From Streptomyces kronopolitis (GTDB lineage Bacteria > Actinomycetota > Actinomycetes > Streptomycetales > Streptomycetaceae): a stretch of 64,000 nucleotides of DNA. How positions within the stretch are numbered: the stretch's first letter is position 1; each line of letters starts with the position of its first letter. This document shows, in pieces, positions 34,026 to 43,238 of this stretch. The position numbers were made by a program, and so were the translations under genes. Location of the stretch: contig NZ_BMND01000015.1 of assembly GCF_014646275.1 (NCBI RefSeq), positions 112,745 to 176,744 of the forward strand, in the 5' to 3' direction. Below the pieces are notes generated by a model. The model did not search any database, had not been told where the DNA came from, and saw nothing but the letters and a program-made list of their open reading frames with translations.

Positions 34026-36167
34026 ATGCAGATATGGCAGGACACCACGGAATCGGGGCGGTGGCCCGGGAGTGCCTCTCCGCTGGGGGCCACCTATGAC
34101 GGGAGCGGAACGAACTTCGCGGTGTACTCCGAGGTGGCGGACAAGGTCGAGTTGTGCCTGTTCGACGAGCGGGACCGCGAGGAGCGCATCGAGCTGCGGG
34201 AAGTCGACGCGTTCGTCCATCACCTCTACCTCCCCGACATCGGTCCGGGGCAGCGCTACGGCTTCCGGGTGCACGGCCCCTTCCATCCGGCCCGCGGGCT
34301 GCGCTGCAATTCCCACAAGCTGCTGCTCGATCCGTATGCCAAGGCGATCGAGGGTCGGATCGAGTGGGACGAATCCCTCTTCCCCTACCGCTTCGACGCC
34401 CCGCACCGCCGGAACAACACGGACTCCGCGCCCGTCACGATGAAATCGGTCGTGATCAACCCCTACTTCGACTGGGGAAACGACCACCCTCCGCAGGTGC
34501 CGTACCACGAAACGGTGGTCTACGAGGCGCATGTGAAGGGCATGACCCGCACCCACCCGGCCATTCCCGAGGACATCCGCGGCAGCTACGCCGCGCTGGC
34601 GCATCCGGTGATGCTGGACTACTTCACCGCCCTGGGCGTCACCGCCGTCGAATTGATGCCCGTGCACCAGTTCATCGACGATCACACGCTCACCCAGCGG
34701 GGGTTGGCTAACTACTGGGGCTACAACACCATCGGATTCTTCGCGCCGCACAACGCCTACTGCTCCTCGGGGCAGCGGGGCGAGCAGGTGCAGGAATTCC
34801 GTTACCTGGTCAAAAGCCTTCATCAGGCGGGCATCGAGGTCATTCTCGACGTGGTGTACAACCACACAGCGGAGGGGAATCACCTCGGCCCCACCCTGGC
34901 GTTCCGGGGCCTGGACAACGCGGCCTACTACCGGCTGTCCGACGACGATCCCCGGTACTACTGGGACACCACCGGTACCGGCAACAGCCTGCGGATGAAC
35001 CATCCGCACACCCTGCAGCTCATCATGGACTCGCTGCGGTACTGGGTGACGGAGATGCATGTGGACGGCTTCCGTTTCGATCTGGCCGCCACGCTGGCCC
35101 GCCAGTTCCACGGTGTCGACCGGCTGTCGTCGTTCTTCGACCTGGTGCAGCAGGACCCGGTCATCTCGCAGGTCAAGCTGATCGCCGAACCCTGGGACGT
35201 CGGTGACGGCGGTTATCAGGTGGGCAACTTCCCGCCGCTGTGGACGGAGTGGAACGGGAAGTACCGGGACTGTGTGCGCGACTTCTGGCGCGGCGAGGGC
35301 GGCACGCTGGGGGAATTCGCCTCCCGGCTGACCGGCTCGTCGGACCTGTATCAGAGCGATGGGCGACGGCCGCACGCCTCGGTCAACTTCGTCACCGCGC
35401 ACGACGGATTCACCCTGCGCGATCTGGTCTCGTACAACGACAAGCACAACACGGCCAACGGTGAGGACAACCGCGACGGGGAGAGCCACAACCGGTCGTG
35501 GAACTGCGGTGCGGAGGGGCCGGCCGACGACCGGGACGTGCTGGCGCTGCGCGCCCGCCAGCAGCGCAATTTCCTGGCGACGCTGCTGCTCTCCCAAGGG
35601 GTTCCGATGCTCTCGCACGGGGACGAACTGGGCCGGACGCAGCACGGCAACAACAATGCGTACTGCCAGGACAACGAGGTCTCCTGGGTGGACTGGCCGG
35701 CGGTCGCCGAGGGCAGCGACATGCTGGAATTCACCCGGGAATTGATCGCGCTGCGCCGGGAGCACCCGGTGTTCCGGCGGCGGCGCTTCTTCCAGGGGGT
35801 GGCGGTGCGCGGCAGCCGGGACGGGCTGTCGGACATCGCCTGGTTCACGCCCGCGGGCCGGGAGATGACCGACGACGACTGGGAGGCCGGGTTCGCCAAG
35901 TCGCTGGCGGTCTTCCTCAACGGTCAGGCGATCTCCGAGCCCGATCCCCGGGGCCGGCGTATGCACGACGACTCGTTCCTGCTGCTGTTCAACGCCCATC
36001 ACGAGCCGCTCGCGTTCACCGTGCCGGCGGGTGTGGGCGAGTGGTGGAGCGTGGTGGTGGACACGGCCATCCCCTATGTGGAGTACCGGTCGCTGATCAA
36101 GGCCGGCACGGCGGTGGAGGTGGAGGCCCGGGCTCTTGTGGTGCTGCGCGAGTCCCGCCAGGAGTGA
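34026..36167 (+). CDS. glgX: glycogen debranching enzyme GlgX
   Basis: A 713-residue GH13 isoamylase-type enzyme hydrolysing alpha-1,6 branches of phosphorylase-trimmed glycogen. An N-terminal CBM48-like domain (GATYDGSGTNFAVYSEVADK) leads into the barrel with the four GH13 regions: DVVYNHTAEGN, DGFRFDLAAT (nucleophile Asp), LIAEPWDVGDGGYQ (acid Glu), and FVTAHDGFTLRDL (third Asp). NEDNRDGE-like and HGDELGRTQHGNNNAYCQDN segments are typical of GlgX. CGGGAGG precedes ATG 34026. It is followed after 150 bp by a GH15 gene on the same strand. Confidence 0.95.
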   Translation: MQIWQDTTESGRWPGSASPLGATYDGSGTNFAVYSEVADKVELCLFDERDREERIELREVDAFVHHLYLPDIGPGQRYGFRVHGPFHPARGLRCNSHKLLLDPYAKAIEGRIEWDESLFPYRFDAPHRRNNTDSAPVTMKSVVINPYFDWGNDHPPQVPYHETVVYEAHVKGMTRTHPAIPEDIRGSYAALAHPVMLDYFTALGVTAVELMPVHQFIDDHTLTQRGLANYWGYNTIGFFAPHNAYCSSGQRGEQVQEFRYLVKSLHQAGIEVILDVVYNHTAEGNHLGPTLAFRGLDNAAYYRLSDDDPRYYWDTTGTGNSLRMNHPHTLQLIMDSLRYWVTEMHVDGFRFDLAATLARQFHGVDRLSSFFDLVQQDPVISQVKLIAEPWDVGDGGYQVGNFPPLWTEWNGKYRDCVRDFWRGEGGTLGEFASRLTGSSDLYQSDGRRPHASVNFVTAHDGFTLRDLVSYNDKHNTANGEDNRDGESHNRSWNCGAEGPADDRDVLALRARQQRNFLATLLLSQGVPMLSHGDELGRTQHGNNNAYCQDNEVSWVDWPAVAEGSDMLEFTRELIALRREHPVFRRRRFFQGVAVRGSRDGLSDIAWFTPAGREMTDDDWEAGFAKSLAVFLNGQAISEPDPRGRRMHDDSFLLLFNAHHEPLAFTVPAGVGEWWSVVVDTAIPYVEYRSLIKAGTAVEVEARALVVLRESRQE

Positions 36168-36320
36168 CGGCTCGCTCCGGCCGGTGCGGGCGTGCGGGAC
36201 GGCGGGAGGAGAGGCCCGCCGGTCCGGCGCCCGCGGTGCCGTAGCCGCAGGCTGTTTGCCCGTCCCCGCGCGGAGCAGGAGTCCGGTCGGCGTGCAGGGG
36301 CTAGGGAAGGCAGTCAGGCG

Positions 36321-38219
36321 ATGGCGGACGGGCGCGGTACGGCGGAGAGGGCCGACGAGGGGCGGGTGGGGCCGGACGGGGCGTCATACCCGCGCTATCT
36401 GCCGATCGCCGAGCACGGCCTGATCGGCGACCTGCGGACGGCGGCGCTGGTGGGGACGGACGGCCGGATCAACTGGTTCTGCGCGCCGCGCTTCGACTCA
36501 CCCAGCGTCTTCGGGGCGTTGCTGGACGCGGACAACGGCGGCTGCTGGCAGCTGGGGCCCGTGGGGGACGTGGCCAAGCACCAGCAGTACTACTTCCCCG
36601 ACACCAACATCCTGATCACGCGGATGCTGACGGACCGTGGCATCGTCGAGGTCCAGGACTTCATGCCGGTGCTGGCGGAGGGCGACCGGCAGCACCGGCA
36701 GCGCCTGGTGCGACGGGTGGTCAGCGTCCGGGGCAGTGCCCGCATGCGGACCGTGATCGCGCCGCGGATGAACTACGGGCGCGACGAGCACCGTGCCGAG
36801 CAGCAGCCGCACGGGGTGCGTTTCACCGGTGCTGAGCTGACCCTCTCGCTCCAGGCCAGCGCGACGCTGCGGGTCGAGGGGCGGGACGCGGTCGGCGAGT
36901 TCGACTTGGCGGAAGGACAGTCGGTGCTCTTCGTGCTGGAGTCCGCGGAGACGGCCGGGGGCGATCCCTCGGTCGACCTGGTGGACGCACAGGCGGCGGA
37001 GGAACTGTTCCGGTCCACCGTCGACTTCTGGCGTCAGTGGCTGTCCCAGTGCACGTACACCGGGCGCTGGCGTGAGCGGGTCCACCGGTCGGCGCTGACC
37101 CTGAAGCTGCTCACCCACGAGCCCACGGGCGCGATCGTGGCGGCGCCCACGCTCGGCCTGCCCGAACAGCTCGGCGGCGAACGCAACTGGGACTACCGCT
37201 ACGTGTGGATCCGCGACGCCGCCTTCTCCCTGCACGCGCTGCTGCGCCTCGGCTTCACCCACGAGGCACAGGCCTTCATCGGCTGGCTGACGGACTGCCT
37301 GCGCGGCGCCCAGGACGGCGATCGCGGCCCCTTGCGGGTGCTGTACTCGATCGACGGCCACGCCGACCTGCCCGAGCACGTCCTCGACCACTGGGAGGGC
37401 TACCGGGGATCCGCCCCGGTGCGGGTCGGCAACGGCGCGGCCGGCCAACTCCAGCTGGACATCTACGGTGAACTCTTCGACTCGGTCTATCTGTTCGACA
37501 AGTACGGTGCGGGCATCTCCCACGAGGCCTGGACGGATCTGTGCGCGATCCTGGACTGGCTCCTGGAGCACTGGGACACCCCGGACGCGGGGATATGGGA
37601 GACCCGGGCCGGGCAGCAGCGCCACACCTACTCGCGGCTGATGTGCTGGGTGGCCGTCGAGCGCATGATCAGAATCGCCCGGCGGCGTGGTCTGCCCGGT
37701 GACCTCGGGCGCTGGATGTCCGTACGCGATGCGATGTACCACCAGATCATGGACCGGGGCTGGAGCGAGCAGGAGCAGACGTTCGTGCAGCGGCTCAGTG
37801 ACGAGGCGGGGCAGCCGCCGGAGAGCATCCTGGATGCCTCGCTGCTGGTGATGCCGATGGTCAAGTTCCTGTCGCCGGACGATCCGCGGTTCCGCTCCAC
37901 GGTGCGGGCGATCGGCGCGAATCTCGTCACGGACAGTCTGGTGTTCCGCTATGACCCGAAGCAGTCGCCCGACGGCCTGGACGGCACCGAGGGAACCTTC
38001 TCCATCTGCTCGTTCTGGTGGGTGGAGGCGCTGGCCCGCACCGGGCGGATCGAGGAGGCGCGGCTGGCGCTGGAGAAGATGTTCACCTACGCCAACCACC
38101 TCGGGCTGTACGCGGAGCAGATCGGGACGACGGGTGAGCACCTGGGCAACTTCCCGCAGGCCCTCACCCATCTCGCACTGATCAGCGCGGCCACGAGCCT
38201 GGACGGCTTCATGGGCTGA
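36321..38219 (+). CDS. GH15-family glucoamylase/trehalase-like hydrolase
   Basis: A 632-residue cytoplasmic glycoside hydrolase of family 15. The N-terminal beta-domain starts LPIAEHGLIGDLRTAALVG, the (alpha/alpha)6 barrel has the conserved RNWDYRYVWIRDAAFSLHAL and the C-terminal catalytic region EGTFSICSFWWVEALARTGR, with the general base Glu in that segment. Actinobacterial members act as trehalases or as alpha-1,4-glucosidases; sequence alone does not decide. Next to glgX it suggests a storage-sugar mobilisation pair linked to the stress genes upstream. Confidence 0.9.
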   Translation: MADGRGTAERADEGRVGPDGASYPRYLPIAEHGLIGDLRTAALVGTDGRINWFCAPRFDSPSVFGALLDADNGGCWQLGPVGDVAKHQQYYFPDTNILITRMLTDRGIVEVQDFMPVLAEGDRQHRQRLVRRVVSVRGSARMRTVIAPRMNYGRDEHRAEQQPHGVRFTGAELTLSLQASATLRVEGRDAVGEFDLAEGQSVLFVLESAETAGGDPSVDLVDAQAAEELFRSTVDFWRQWLSQCTYTGRWRERVHRSALTLKLLTHEPTGAIVAAPTLGLPEQLGGERNWDYRYVWIRDAAFSLHALLRLGFTHEAQAFIGWLTDCLRGAQDGDRGPLRVLYSIDGHADLPEHVLDHWEGYRGSAPVRVGNGAAGQLQLDIYGELFDSVYLFDKYGAGISHEAWTDLCAILDWLLEHWDTPDAGIWETRAGQQRHTYSRLMCWVAVERMIRIARRRGLPGDLGRWMSVRDAMYHQIMDRGWSEQEQTFVQRLSDEAGQPPESILDASLLVMPMVKFLSPDDPRFRSTVRAIGANLVTDSLVFRYDPKQSPDGLDGTEGTFSICSFWWVEALARTGRIEEARLALEKMFTYANHLGLYAEQIGTTGEHLGNFPQALTHLALISAATSLDGFMG

Positions 38220-38281
38220 GGCTCCCCGCGCCCGCCGGTTCGGGCGGACGGCGGGCGGCCGGGCCTTCCTGGGAACGGACC

Positions 38282-39328
38282 CTAGACGCCGTCCGCCTGC
38301 CGGCGCTGTTCCACCACGTCGTCCAGCCGCCGGCGGGCCCGCACGGCGCGTGCCCGGTCGGCGGTGGACGCGTCCGTGACGTCGAGGAACAGCTGGTCGA
38401 GCTGCGGAAAGCGGGTGCGGAGTTCCTGCTTCGTCCGCACCAGCGCCTCTTCGACCAGTTCGCTGTCGAGGCCGGCCACCAGGTCGATGCGCGCCGCCAG
38501 CATCACCGAGTCCGGGCCGAGTTGCATGGTCATGGCCGCGGTGACGGTGTCGATCTCCGGCCGGTCGTGCAGGAAGGTGATGACCTGCTGCTGGAGTTCG
38601 GGGGCGGCGGCCTCGCCGATCAGCTGGGCCCGCGCGCTCTTGCCGAGCATGAAGGCGACGTGTACCAGCAGGGCGCCGATCAGCAGCGAGGCCCAGGCCT
38701 CGTAGGCGCCGTTGCCGGTGGCCATGTGGAGTGCCATGCCGGCGAGGGCGAGCAGGACGCCGAGGCAGGCGGTGCTGTCCTCCGCCAGTACGGTGCGCAG
38801 GGCCGGGTCCTCGGTGTTCTTGATCTCGCCCAGCATGCTGCGGTGGTGGGACCTGGCCTGCGTCCGCACCTGGGACAGCGCCCTGATCAGCGACGTTCCC
38901 TCGGCGAGCAGCGCGACGGCCAGGACGATGAGGCCGATGAGGTATCCCGTGTGGGATTCGGCCTCTTGGGCGTGGAAGGCCTCGATGCCCTGGAAGAACG
39001 AGAAGCAGCCGCCCGTCACGAAGATACCGACGGCCGCGAGCAGGGACCAGAAGAACCGTTCCTTGCCGTATCCGAACGGGTGCTGATGGTCGGCCGGGCG
39101 TTCGCTGCGCTTCAGCGCGGCCAGCAGGAAGATCTCGTTGAGGCTGTCCGCCACCGAGTGGGCCGCCTCGGAGAGCAGGGCGGGCGAGCCGGCCACCGCT
39201 CCCCCGATGGTCTTGGCGACGGCGATCCCGAGGTTGGCCGCGAGGGCGACCCACACGGTCTTCCTGGTCTCCCCGTCGCGCCCGCCCTGCGTCGGCTCCG
39301 ACGGGTCCCGTGCCGCGTCCTGGCTCAT
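38282..39328 (-). CDS. cation diffusion facilitator (second CDF)
   Basis: A 348-residue CDF-family membrane protein of the FieF/MMT-like branch. The first metal motif HSVAD is in SEAAHSVADSLNEIFLLAAL, the second DSTAC in LAEDSTACLGVLLALAG. A cytosolic C-terminal domain (ALVRTKQELRTRFPQLDQLF) follows. HQHPFGYGKERFFWSLLAAV between segments 2 and 3 is diagnostic. The start MSQDAARDPSE is preferred to an upstream ATG. It converges on the GH15 gene and is not linked to the CDF gene at 29745. Confidence 0.9.
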   Translation of the reverse strand: MSQDAARDPSEPTQGGRDGETRKTVWVALAANLGIAVAKTIGGAVAGSPALLSEAAHSVADSLNEIFLLAALKRSERPADHQHPFGYGKERFFWSLLAAVGIFVTGGCFSFFQGIEAFHAQEAESHTGYLIGLIVLAVALLAEGTSLIRALSQVRTQARSHHRSMLGEIKNTEDPALRTVLAEDSTACLGVLLALAGMALHMATGNGAYEAWASLLIGALLVHVAFMLGKSARAQLIGEAAAPELQQQVITFLHDRPEIDTVTAAMTMQLGPDSVMLAARIDLVAGLDSELVEEALVRTKQELRTRFPQLDQLFLDVTDASTADRARAVRARRRLDDVVEQRRQADGV

Positions 39329-39591
39329 CTCCGGCCTTTCTCCTCCCCGGCCGGAACTCCGGCCCTCAGCACGGATGCCCTTCGATGCCTGCGCCATTCC
39401 TCCTGCGTGGCGCAGGCATCCGCGGTCTGTGGGCGAGGGGGCGCCGTCGTCCGTCGTCCGGTCTCCGGTGGCGTCCCTGCGTCCGGCGGGGTGGTGCGCT
39501 GGGGCACGACCGCGCGCCTGTTCCAGCCTGCGGACAGCGGCCGGGGACAGTGCGTTGGTGCAATCCGGACGAACCGAAACGGAAGAGAGCC

Positions 39592-40137
39592 ATGGCTGAA
39601 TTCCTGACCGACGTCGAAACCCTCAGAGAGCGGGCCCGCCGCGAGATCGAGAAGGGGCCGGTCACCGATGCCTACGGGGCCGACCTGGAGCGCGTTCTTC
39701 AGGTGCTGAACGAGGCGCTGGCCACCGAGATCGTGTGCACGCTGCGCTACCGGCGGCATTACTACACGGCGTCCGGGCTCTATTCGGAGCCGGTCGCTGC
39801 CGAGTTCCTGGAGCACGCCGCGGAGGAGCAGCAGCACGCCGACAAGGTGGCGCAGCGCATCGTCCAGCTCGGCGGGGAGCCCGACTTCAACCCCGACACC
39901 CTGACGCGGCGGGCGCACGCGGGGTACGACGCCAGCGCGGACCTGATCGAGATGATCAAGGAAGACCTGATCGCCGAACGGGTGGCGATCGCCTCCTACA
40001 CGGAGATCGCGAAGTGGCTCGGCGACGGCGATCCGACGACCCGGCGGGTGTTCGAGGACCTGCTCGCCAAGGAGGAGGAGCACGCCGATGACCTGCGGGG
40101 GCTGCTGGAGCGGATGCCCCGGCACAGGAAGGACTGA
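39592..40137 (+). CDS. bacterioferritin-like diiron protein
   Basis: A 181-residue ferritin-like four-helix bundle. Iron ligands lie in LNEALATEIVCTLRYRRHYY, EFLEHAAEEQQHADKVAQRI, KEDLIAERVAIASYTEIAKW and EDLLAKEEEHADDLRGLL, giving the two ExxH motifs of a dinuclear centre. Members of this Streptomyces group are called bacterioferritin or DNA-protection-like and are stress-induced. GAAGAGAG precedes the ATG at 39592. No heme-ligand methionine is evident in the usual position, so the exact subclass is open. Confidence 0.88.
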   Translation: MAEFLTDVETLRERARREIEKGPVTDAYGADLERVLQVLNEALATEIVCTLRYRRHYYTASGLYSEPVAAEFLEHAAEEQQHADKVAQRIVQLGGEPDFNPDTLTRRAHAGYDASADLIEMIKEDLIAERVAIASYTEIAKWLGDGDPTTRRVFEDLLAKEEEHADDLRGLLERMPRHRKD

Positions 40138-40146
40138 GTCGGGTGG

Positions 40147-40184
40147 CGCGGGAGGGGCGTCCGTTCCGGTACGCCCCTCCCGCG
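40147..40184. terminator. bidirectional terminator
   Basis: A perfect 14-bp stem (CGCGGGAGGGGCGT and complement) around a 10-nt loop, between the converging bacterioferritin and phosphatase genes. Confidence 0.85.
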
Positions 40185-40250
40185 CTGCGCCGTCGCGTTC
40201 GCGCCGCTCGCGCGGGTCGGGCCGGGTCGGCGCCGGTCAGCGGTCAGCCG

Positions 40251-41456
40251 TCAGCGGTTCCAGCTGAGTACGAGGACGGCCAGGTCGTCGGTGTGCCGGC
40301 CGGCGTCGAGGGAGCGGGCGGTGCCGGTGAGGTGGTCGATCAGGTCCGGCGGCGACAGATGCCGGCCGGCCTCGATGATCCGCAGCAGGCCGTCGGTGCC
40401 CAGGCGGTGGCGGTCGCTGCCGACGGTGTGGCCCTCGACCAGCCCGTCGGTGTGCATGAGCAGGGTGGCGCGCGGGGGCAGGGTGCAGTGCGTGGGGTGC
40501 CAGGAGCCATGCCCCGGGAGCATGCCCAGGGCGATGCCGTGGCGGGCCTCGACGGGACGGGCGGCTCCGGAGAGCGGGATCAGCAGCGGTTCGTCGTGGC
40601 CGGCGAGGGTCACCGTGGCCCGGTGGCGTGCGCGGTCGAGGGTGAGGATCGCGCAGGTCGCGAACATCTCCGGGGTGCTGCGCTCGGCGACCAGCACCTG
40701 CTCCATGATGCCCAGCAGCTCGGTGTCGCGGTGGCCGCCGAGGATGAGGGAACGCCAGGTGATGCGCAGGCAGACGCCGAGCGCGGCGGCGTCCGGGCCG
40801 TGCCCGCTAACGTCCCCTATGACGGCGTGCAGCAGTCCGTCCGGGGTCTGGACGATGTCCAGGAAGTCGCCGCCGAGCAGGGCGTTCTTGCGGCCGGGCA
40901 GATAGCAGGTGCTGGTGAGCACGTCGGTGGAGCGCAGCAGCGGGGCGGGCAGCAGGCCCCGTTCCAGGCGGGCGTTCTCCTGCGCGCGCAGTTCGTTCTC
41001 CCGCAGCCGGGCGGTGGCGCGTTCGGTGTTCTTGCGGTGCAGGGCGTAGCGGATGGCGCGTTCGAGGAGTTCGGGGGTGACGCGGCCCTTGGGCAGGTAG
41101 TCCTGGGCGCCCGCGGCGACGGCCTCGATGCCGGAGCGGGTCTCGTCGAGGCCGGTGAGGACGATGACGGCCGCGTCGGGGCACAGCCTCTGCATGCTCT
41201 GGACGGCGGCGGTGCCCGAGGCGTCCGGGAGGTGGAGGTCGAGCAGGACGCAGTCGGGGGTCCGGCCGGCCAGGTAGCCGCGTGCCTCGCCGAAGGTCTG
41301 CACCCAGGTGAGGCTGACGGTCAGTGCGGTGTCCTGGAGGTACTCCTCGACGAGCAGGGCGTCGCCGGCGTCGTCCTCGACCAGCAGGACGACGCCGGCG
41401 CCGTCCGCGGTCTGCGTCGGGATGGCGGGGAGCGGCGCGGCGGCGGGTGTGGTCAT
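40251..41456 (-). CDS. response regulator with PP2C (SpoIIE/RsbU) phosphatase output
   Basis: A 401-residue protein. Residues 20-140 are a receiver domain (VVLLVEDDAGDALLVEEYLQ; phospho-acceptor Asp in DCVLLDLHLPDASG; Lys in DYLPKGR). Residues 190-400 are a PP2C phosphatase with GGDFLDIVQTPDG, VIGDVSGHGPDAA, HTDGLVEGH and DDLAVLVLSW metal-binding motifs. Output is dephosphorylation of an anti-anti-sigma factor. Its ATG overlaps the stop of the kinase gene (ATGA), so the two are translated together and form a cognate pair. Confidence 0.92.
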   Translation of the reverse strand: MTTPAAAPLPAIPTQTADGAGVVLLVEDDAGDALLVEEYLQDTALTVSLTWVQTFGEARGYLAGRTPDCVLLDLHLPDASGTAAVQSMQRLCPDAAVIVLTGLDETRSGIEAVAAGAQDYLPKGRVTPELLERAIRYALHRKNTERATARLRENELRAQENARLERGLLPAPLLRSTDVLTSTCYLPGRKNALLGGDFLDIVQTPDGLLHAVIGDVSGHGPDAAALGVCLRITWRSLILGGHRDTELLGIMEQVLVAERSTPEMFATCAILTLDRARHRATVTLAGHDEPLLIPLSGAARPVEARHGIALGMLPGHGSWHPTHCTLPPRATLLMHTDGLVEGHTVGSDRHRLGTDGLLRIIEAGRHLSPPDLIDHLTGTARSLDAGRHTDDLAVLVLSWNR

Positions 41457-43114
41457 GGCGCGGTCACTTCCCTCTGGAGGGTGGGCTCGGTGGTCTCCGG
41501 TGCCGGGATCACGGGGGCGTGCTCGGCCAGGGTGAAGGTGATGCGGGTGCCGGGAGTGTGGTCGTGGTCGACGGCGATGGTGCCGCCGTGGTACTCGACG
41601 ACCTTCTTGCACAGGGCCAGGCCGATGCCGGTGCCCGGGTAGGTCTCCCGGGTGTGGAGCCGCTGGAAGATGACGAAGATCTTGTCGCTGTAGGCGGGGT
41701 CGATGCCGATGCCGTTGTCGTCGACCGCGAAGTGCCAGGAGCCGTCCGCCCGGCGGGCCGAGAGGTGGATGGCGGGGGGCCGGTCGGGTGAGCGGAACTT
41801 CAGGGCGTTGCTCAGGAGGTTCTGCAGCAGCATTCCGAGCTGCGTGGTGTCGCCGGGGACCGTGGGCAGCGGGTCGTGGGTGACGGTGGCGGCCGACTCC
41901 TCGATGGCGATGCTCAGGGACTCGCGTACCTGGTCGAAGAGCTGCGCCAGGTCGACGTCGGTGTGCTCGGCGTGTACCCGTCCGACCCGGGAGAAGGCGA
42001 GCAGGTCGTTGATGAGGGCCTGCATGCGGTTGGCGCCGTCCACCGCGAAGGCGATGTACTGCTGGGCCCGGTCGTCGAGTTGTGCGGCGTTGCGGCGCTG
42101 GAGCAGCTGGCAGAAGCTGGCCACCTTGCGCAGGGGTTCCTGGAGGTCGTGCGAGGCGACGTAGGCGAACTGCTCCAGTTCGCTGTTGGAGCGCTGCAGC
42201 TCGGTGGCCTGCGCGTCCAGCTGCGCCCGGGCCTCGTCGCTGAAGGCCAGCTCGTCGACGAGGCGTTGCCGCATGCCGTCGATGTCGGAGGCGAGGGCGC
42301 GCAGGTCGGCCGGTCCGCTCCCCCGCACGGGCCGGCGGAAGTCGCCGCGGGCCGCGGCGCGGACATCGGCGGACAGCTTGCCGAGCGGGTCGGTCACGCC
42401 GCGCCGCAGGCCGAGCACGGCGAGCACGAGCATCACGAACACCACGGCGGCGAGCCCGGTGAAGATCCAGTTCTGGAGCACCGCGACGTCGTGCAGCTCG
42501 GCCCGCGCCTGGGCGCGTTCGCGCTCCAGATGGCGCTGCTGGGTCCCGAGTGCGGCGCGGACGGCGTCGAAGCTGCGCAGCCCGGAGCCCGCGTCCCGGG
42601 TGGCGAGGCGGACGGGGCCGCCGCTCGGCGCGGCGGCGACGGGCCGGGCGAACTCCCGCTGCCACACCTCGGTGCGGTCCAGGACGCGGGCCAGGTCCTG
42701 CGCGGCCGGTCCGTCGTGTCCGAGGAGGGTGCGCAGGCGGGCGGTGGCGGTCTGCTGCTGGGTGAGCCCGTCGTGGTAGGGGTCCAGGAACTGCCGCCGG
42801 CCGGTGAGCCCGTAGCCGCGGATCCCGGTCTCCTGGTTGACCAGCGCGTTCTCCAGGCCGGCCGCGGCGATCAGCGCCGGGCTGGAGCGGTCGACGAGCC
42901 GGCCGGTGGCGTCCGTGGCACGGGCGTGGACCCAGGCGCCACCGCCGCCGAGGAGCACCAGCGCCACCATCACCACCGCCACACTGACGTTCAGCGCCCG
43001 GCGGGTGGTCCACCGGGCCCCCGCGCGGGCCGGCCGGGGCGGGCCGACGGCGGCGGCGTCGCCGGACCCGTCGCTCAGTCCGGGGCCTGCACCGTGCGGG
43101 AGTTGCTGACTCAT
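41453..43114 (-). CDS. CHASE3-type membrane sensor histidine kinase
   Basis: A 553-residue kinase. One membrane helix (ALNVSVAVVMVALVLLGGGG), an extracytoplasmic CHASE3 domain with the NQETGIRGYGLTGRRQFLDP signature, a second helix (WIFTGLAAVVFVMLVLAVLG), HAMP, then HisKA with the phospho-acceptor in YVASHDLQEPLRKVASF, N box LLQNLLSNALKFRSPD, and G boxes DDNGIGIDP and GTGIGLALCKKVVEYHGG. The dimerisation and ATPase regions resemble bacteriophytochrome kinases. It is divergent from a receiver-domain gene, so three signalling genes share one locus. Confidence 0.93.
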   Translation of the reverse strand: MSQQLPHGAGPGLSDGSGDAAAVGPPRPARAGARWTTRRALNVSVAVVMVALVLLGGGGAWVHARATDATGRLVDRSSPALIAAAGLENALVNQETGIRGYGLTGRRQFLDPYHDGLTQQQTATARLRTLLGHDGPAAQDLARVLDRTEVWQREFARPVAAAPSGGPVRLATRDAGSGLRSFDAVRAALGTQQRHLERERAQARAELHDVAVLQNWIFTGLAAVVFVMLVLAVLGLRRGVTDPLGKLSADVRAAARGDFRRPVRGSGPADLRALASDIDGMRQRLVDELAFSDEARAQLDAQATELQRSNSELEQFAYVASHDLQEPLRKVASFCQLLQRRNAAQLDDRAQQYIAFAVDGANRMQALINDLLAFSRVGRVHAEHTDVDLAQLFDQVRESLSIAIEESAATVTHDPLPTVPGDTTQLGMLLQNLLSNALKFRSPDRPPAIHLSARRADGSWHFAVDDNGIGIDPAYSDKIFVIFQRLHTRETYPGTGIGLALCKKVVEYHGGTIAVDHDHTPGTRITFTLAEHAPVIPAPETTEPTLQREVTAP

Positions 43115-43238
43115 CACGCCTGCTCTCTGCGCTCCCGCCCCGGGTGAGGCGAAGATGTGTGGGCACAAGCAGCCATAGAGTACAGAGCGGCGACAACAAT
43201 GGTTGTCGAGATGGCAAGAGCCGCCGTAGGGTCGCGGC

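Noticed and set aside
38220..38281. GC-rich self-complementary stretch between GH15 and CDF genes as a terminator
   Set aside because: Only short interrupted pairing was found, unlike the long perfect stems elsewhere.
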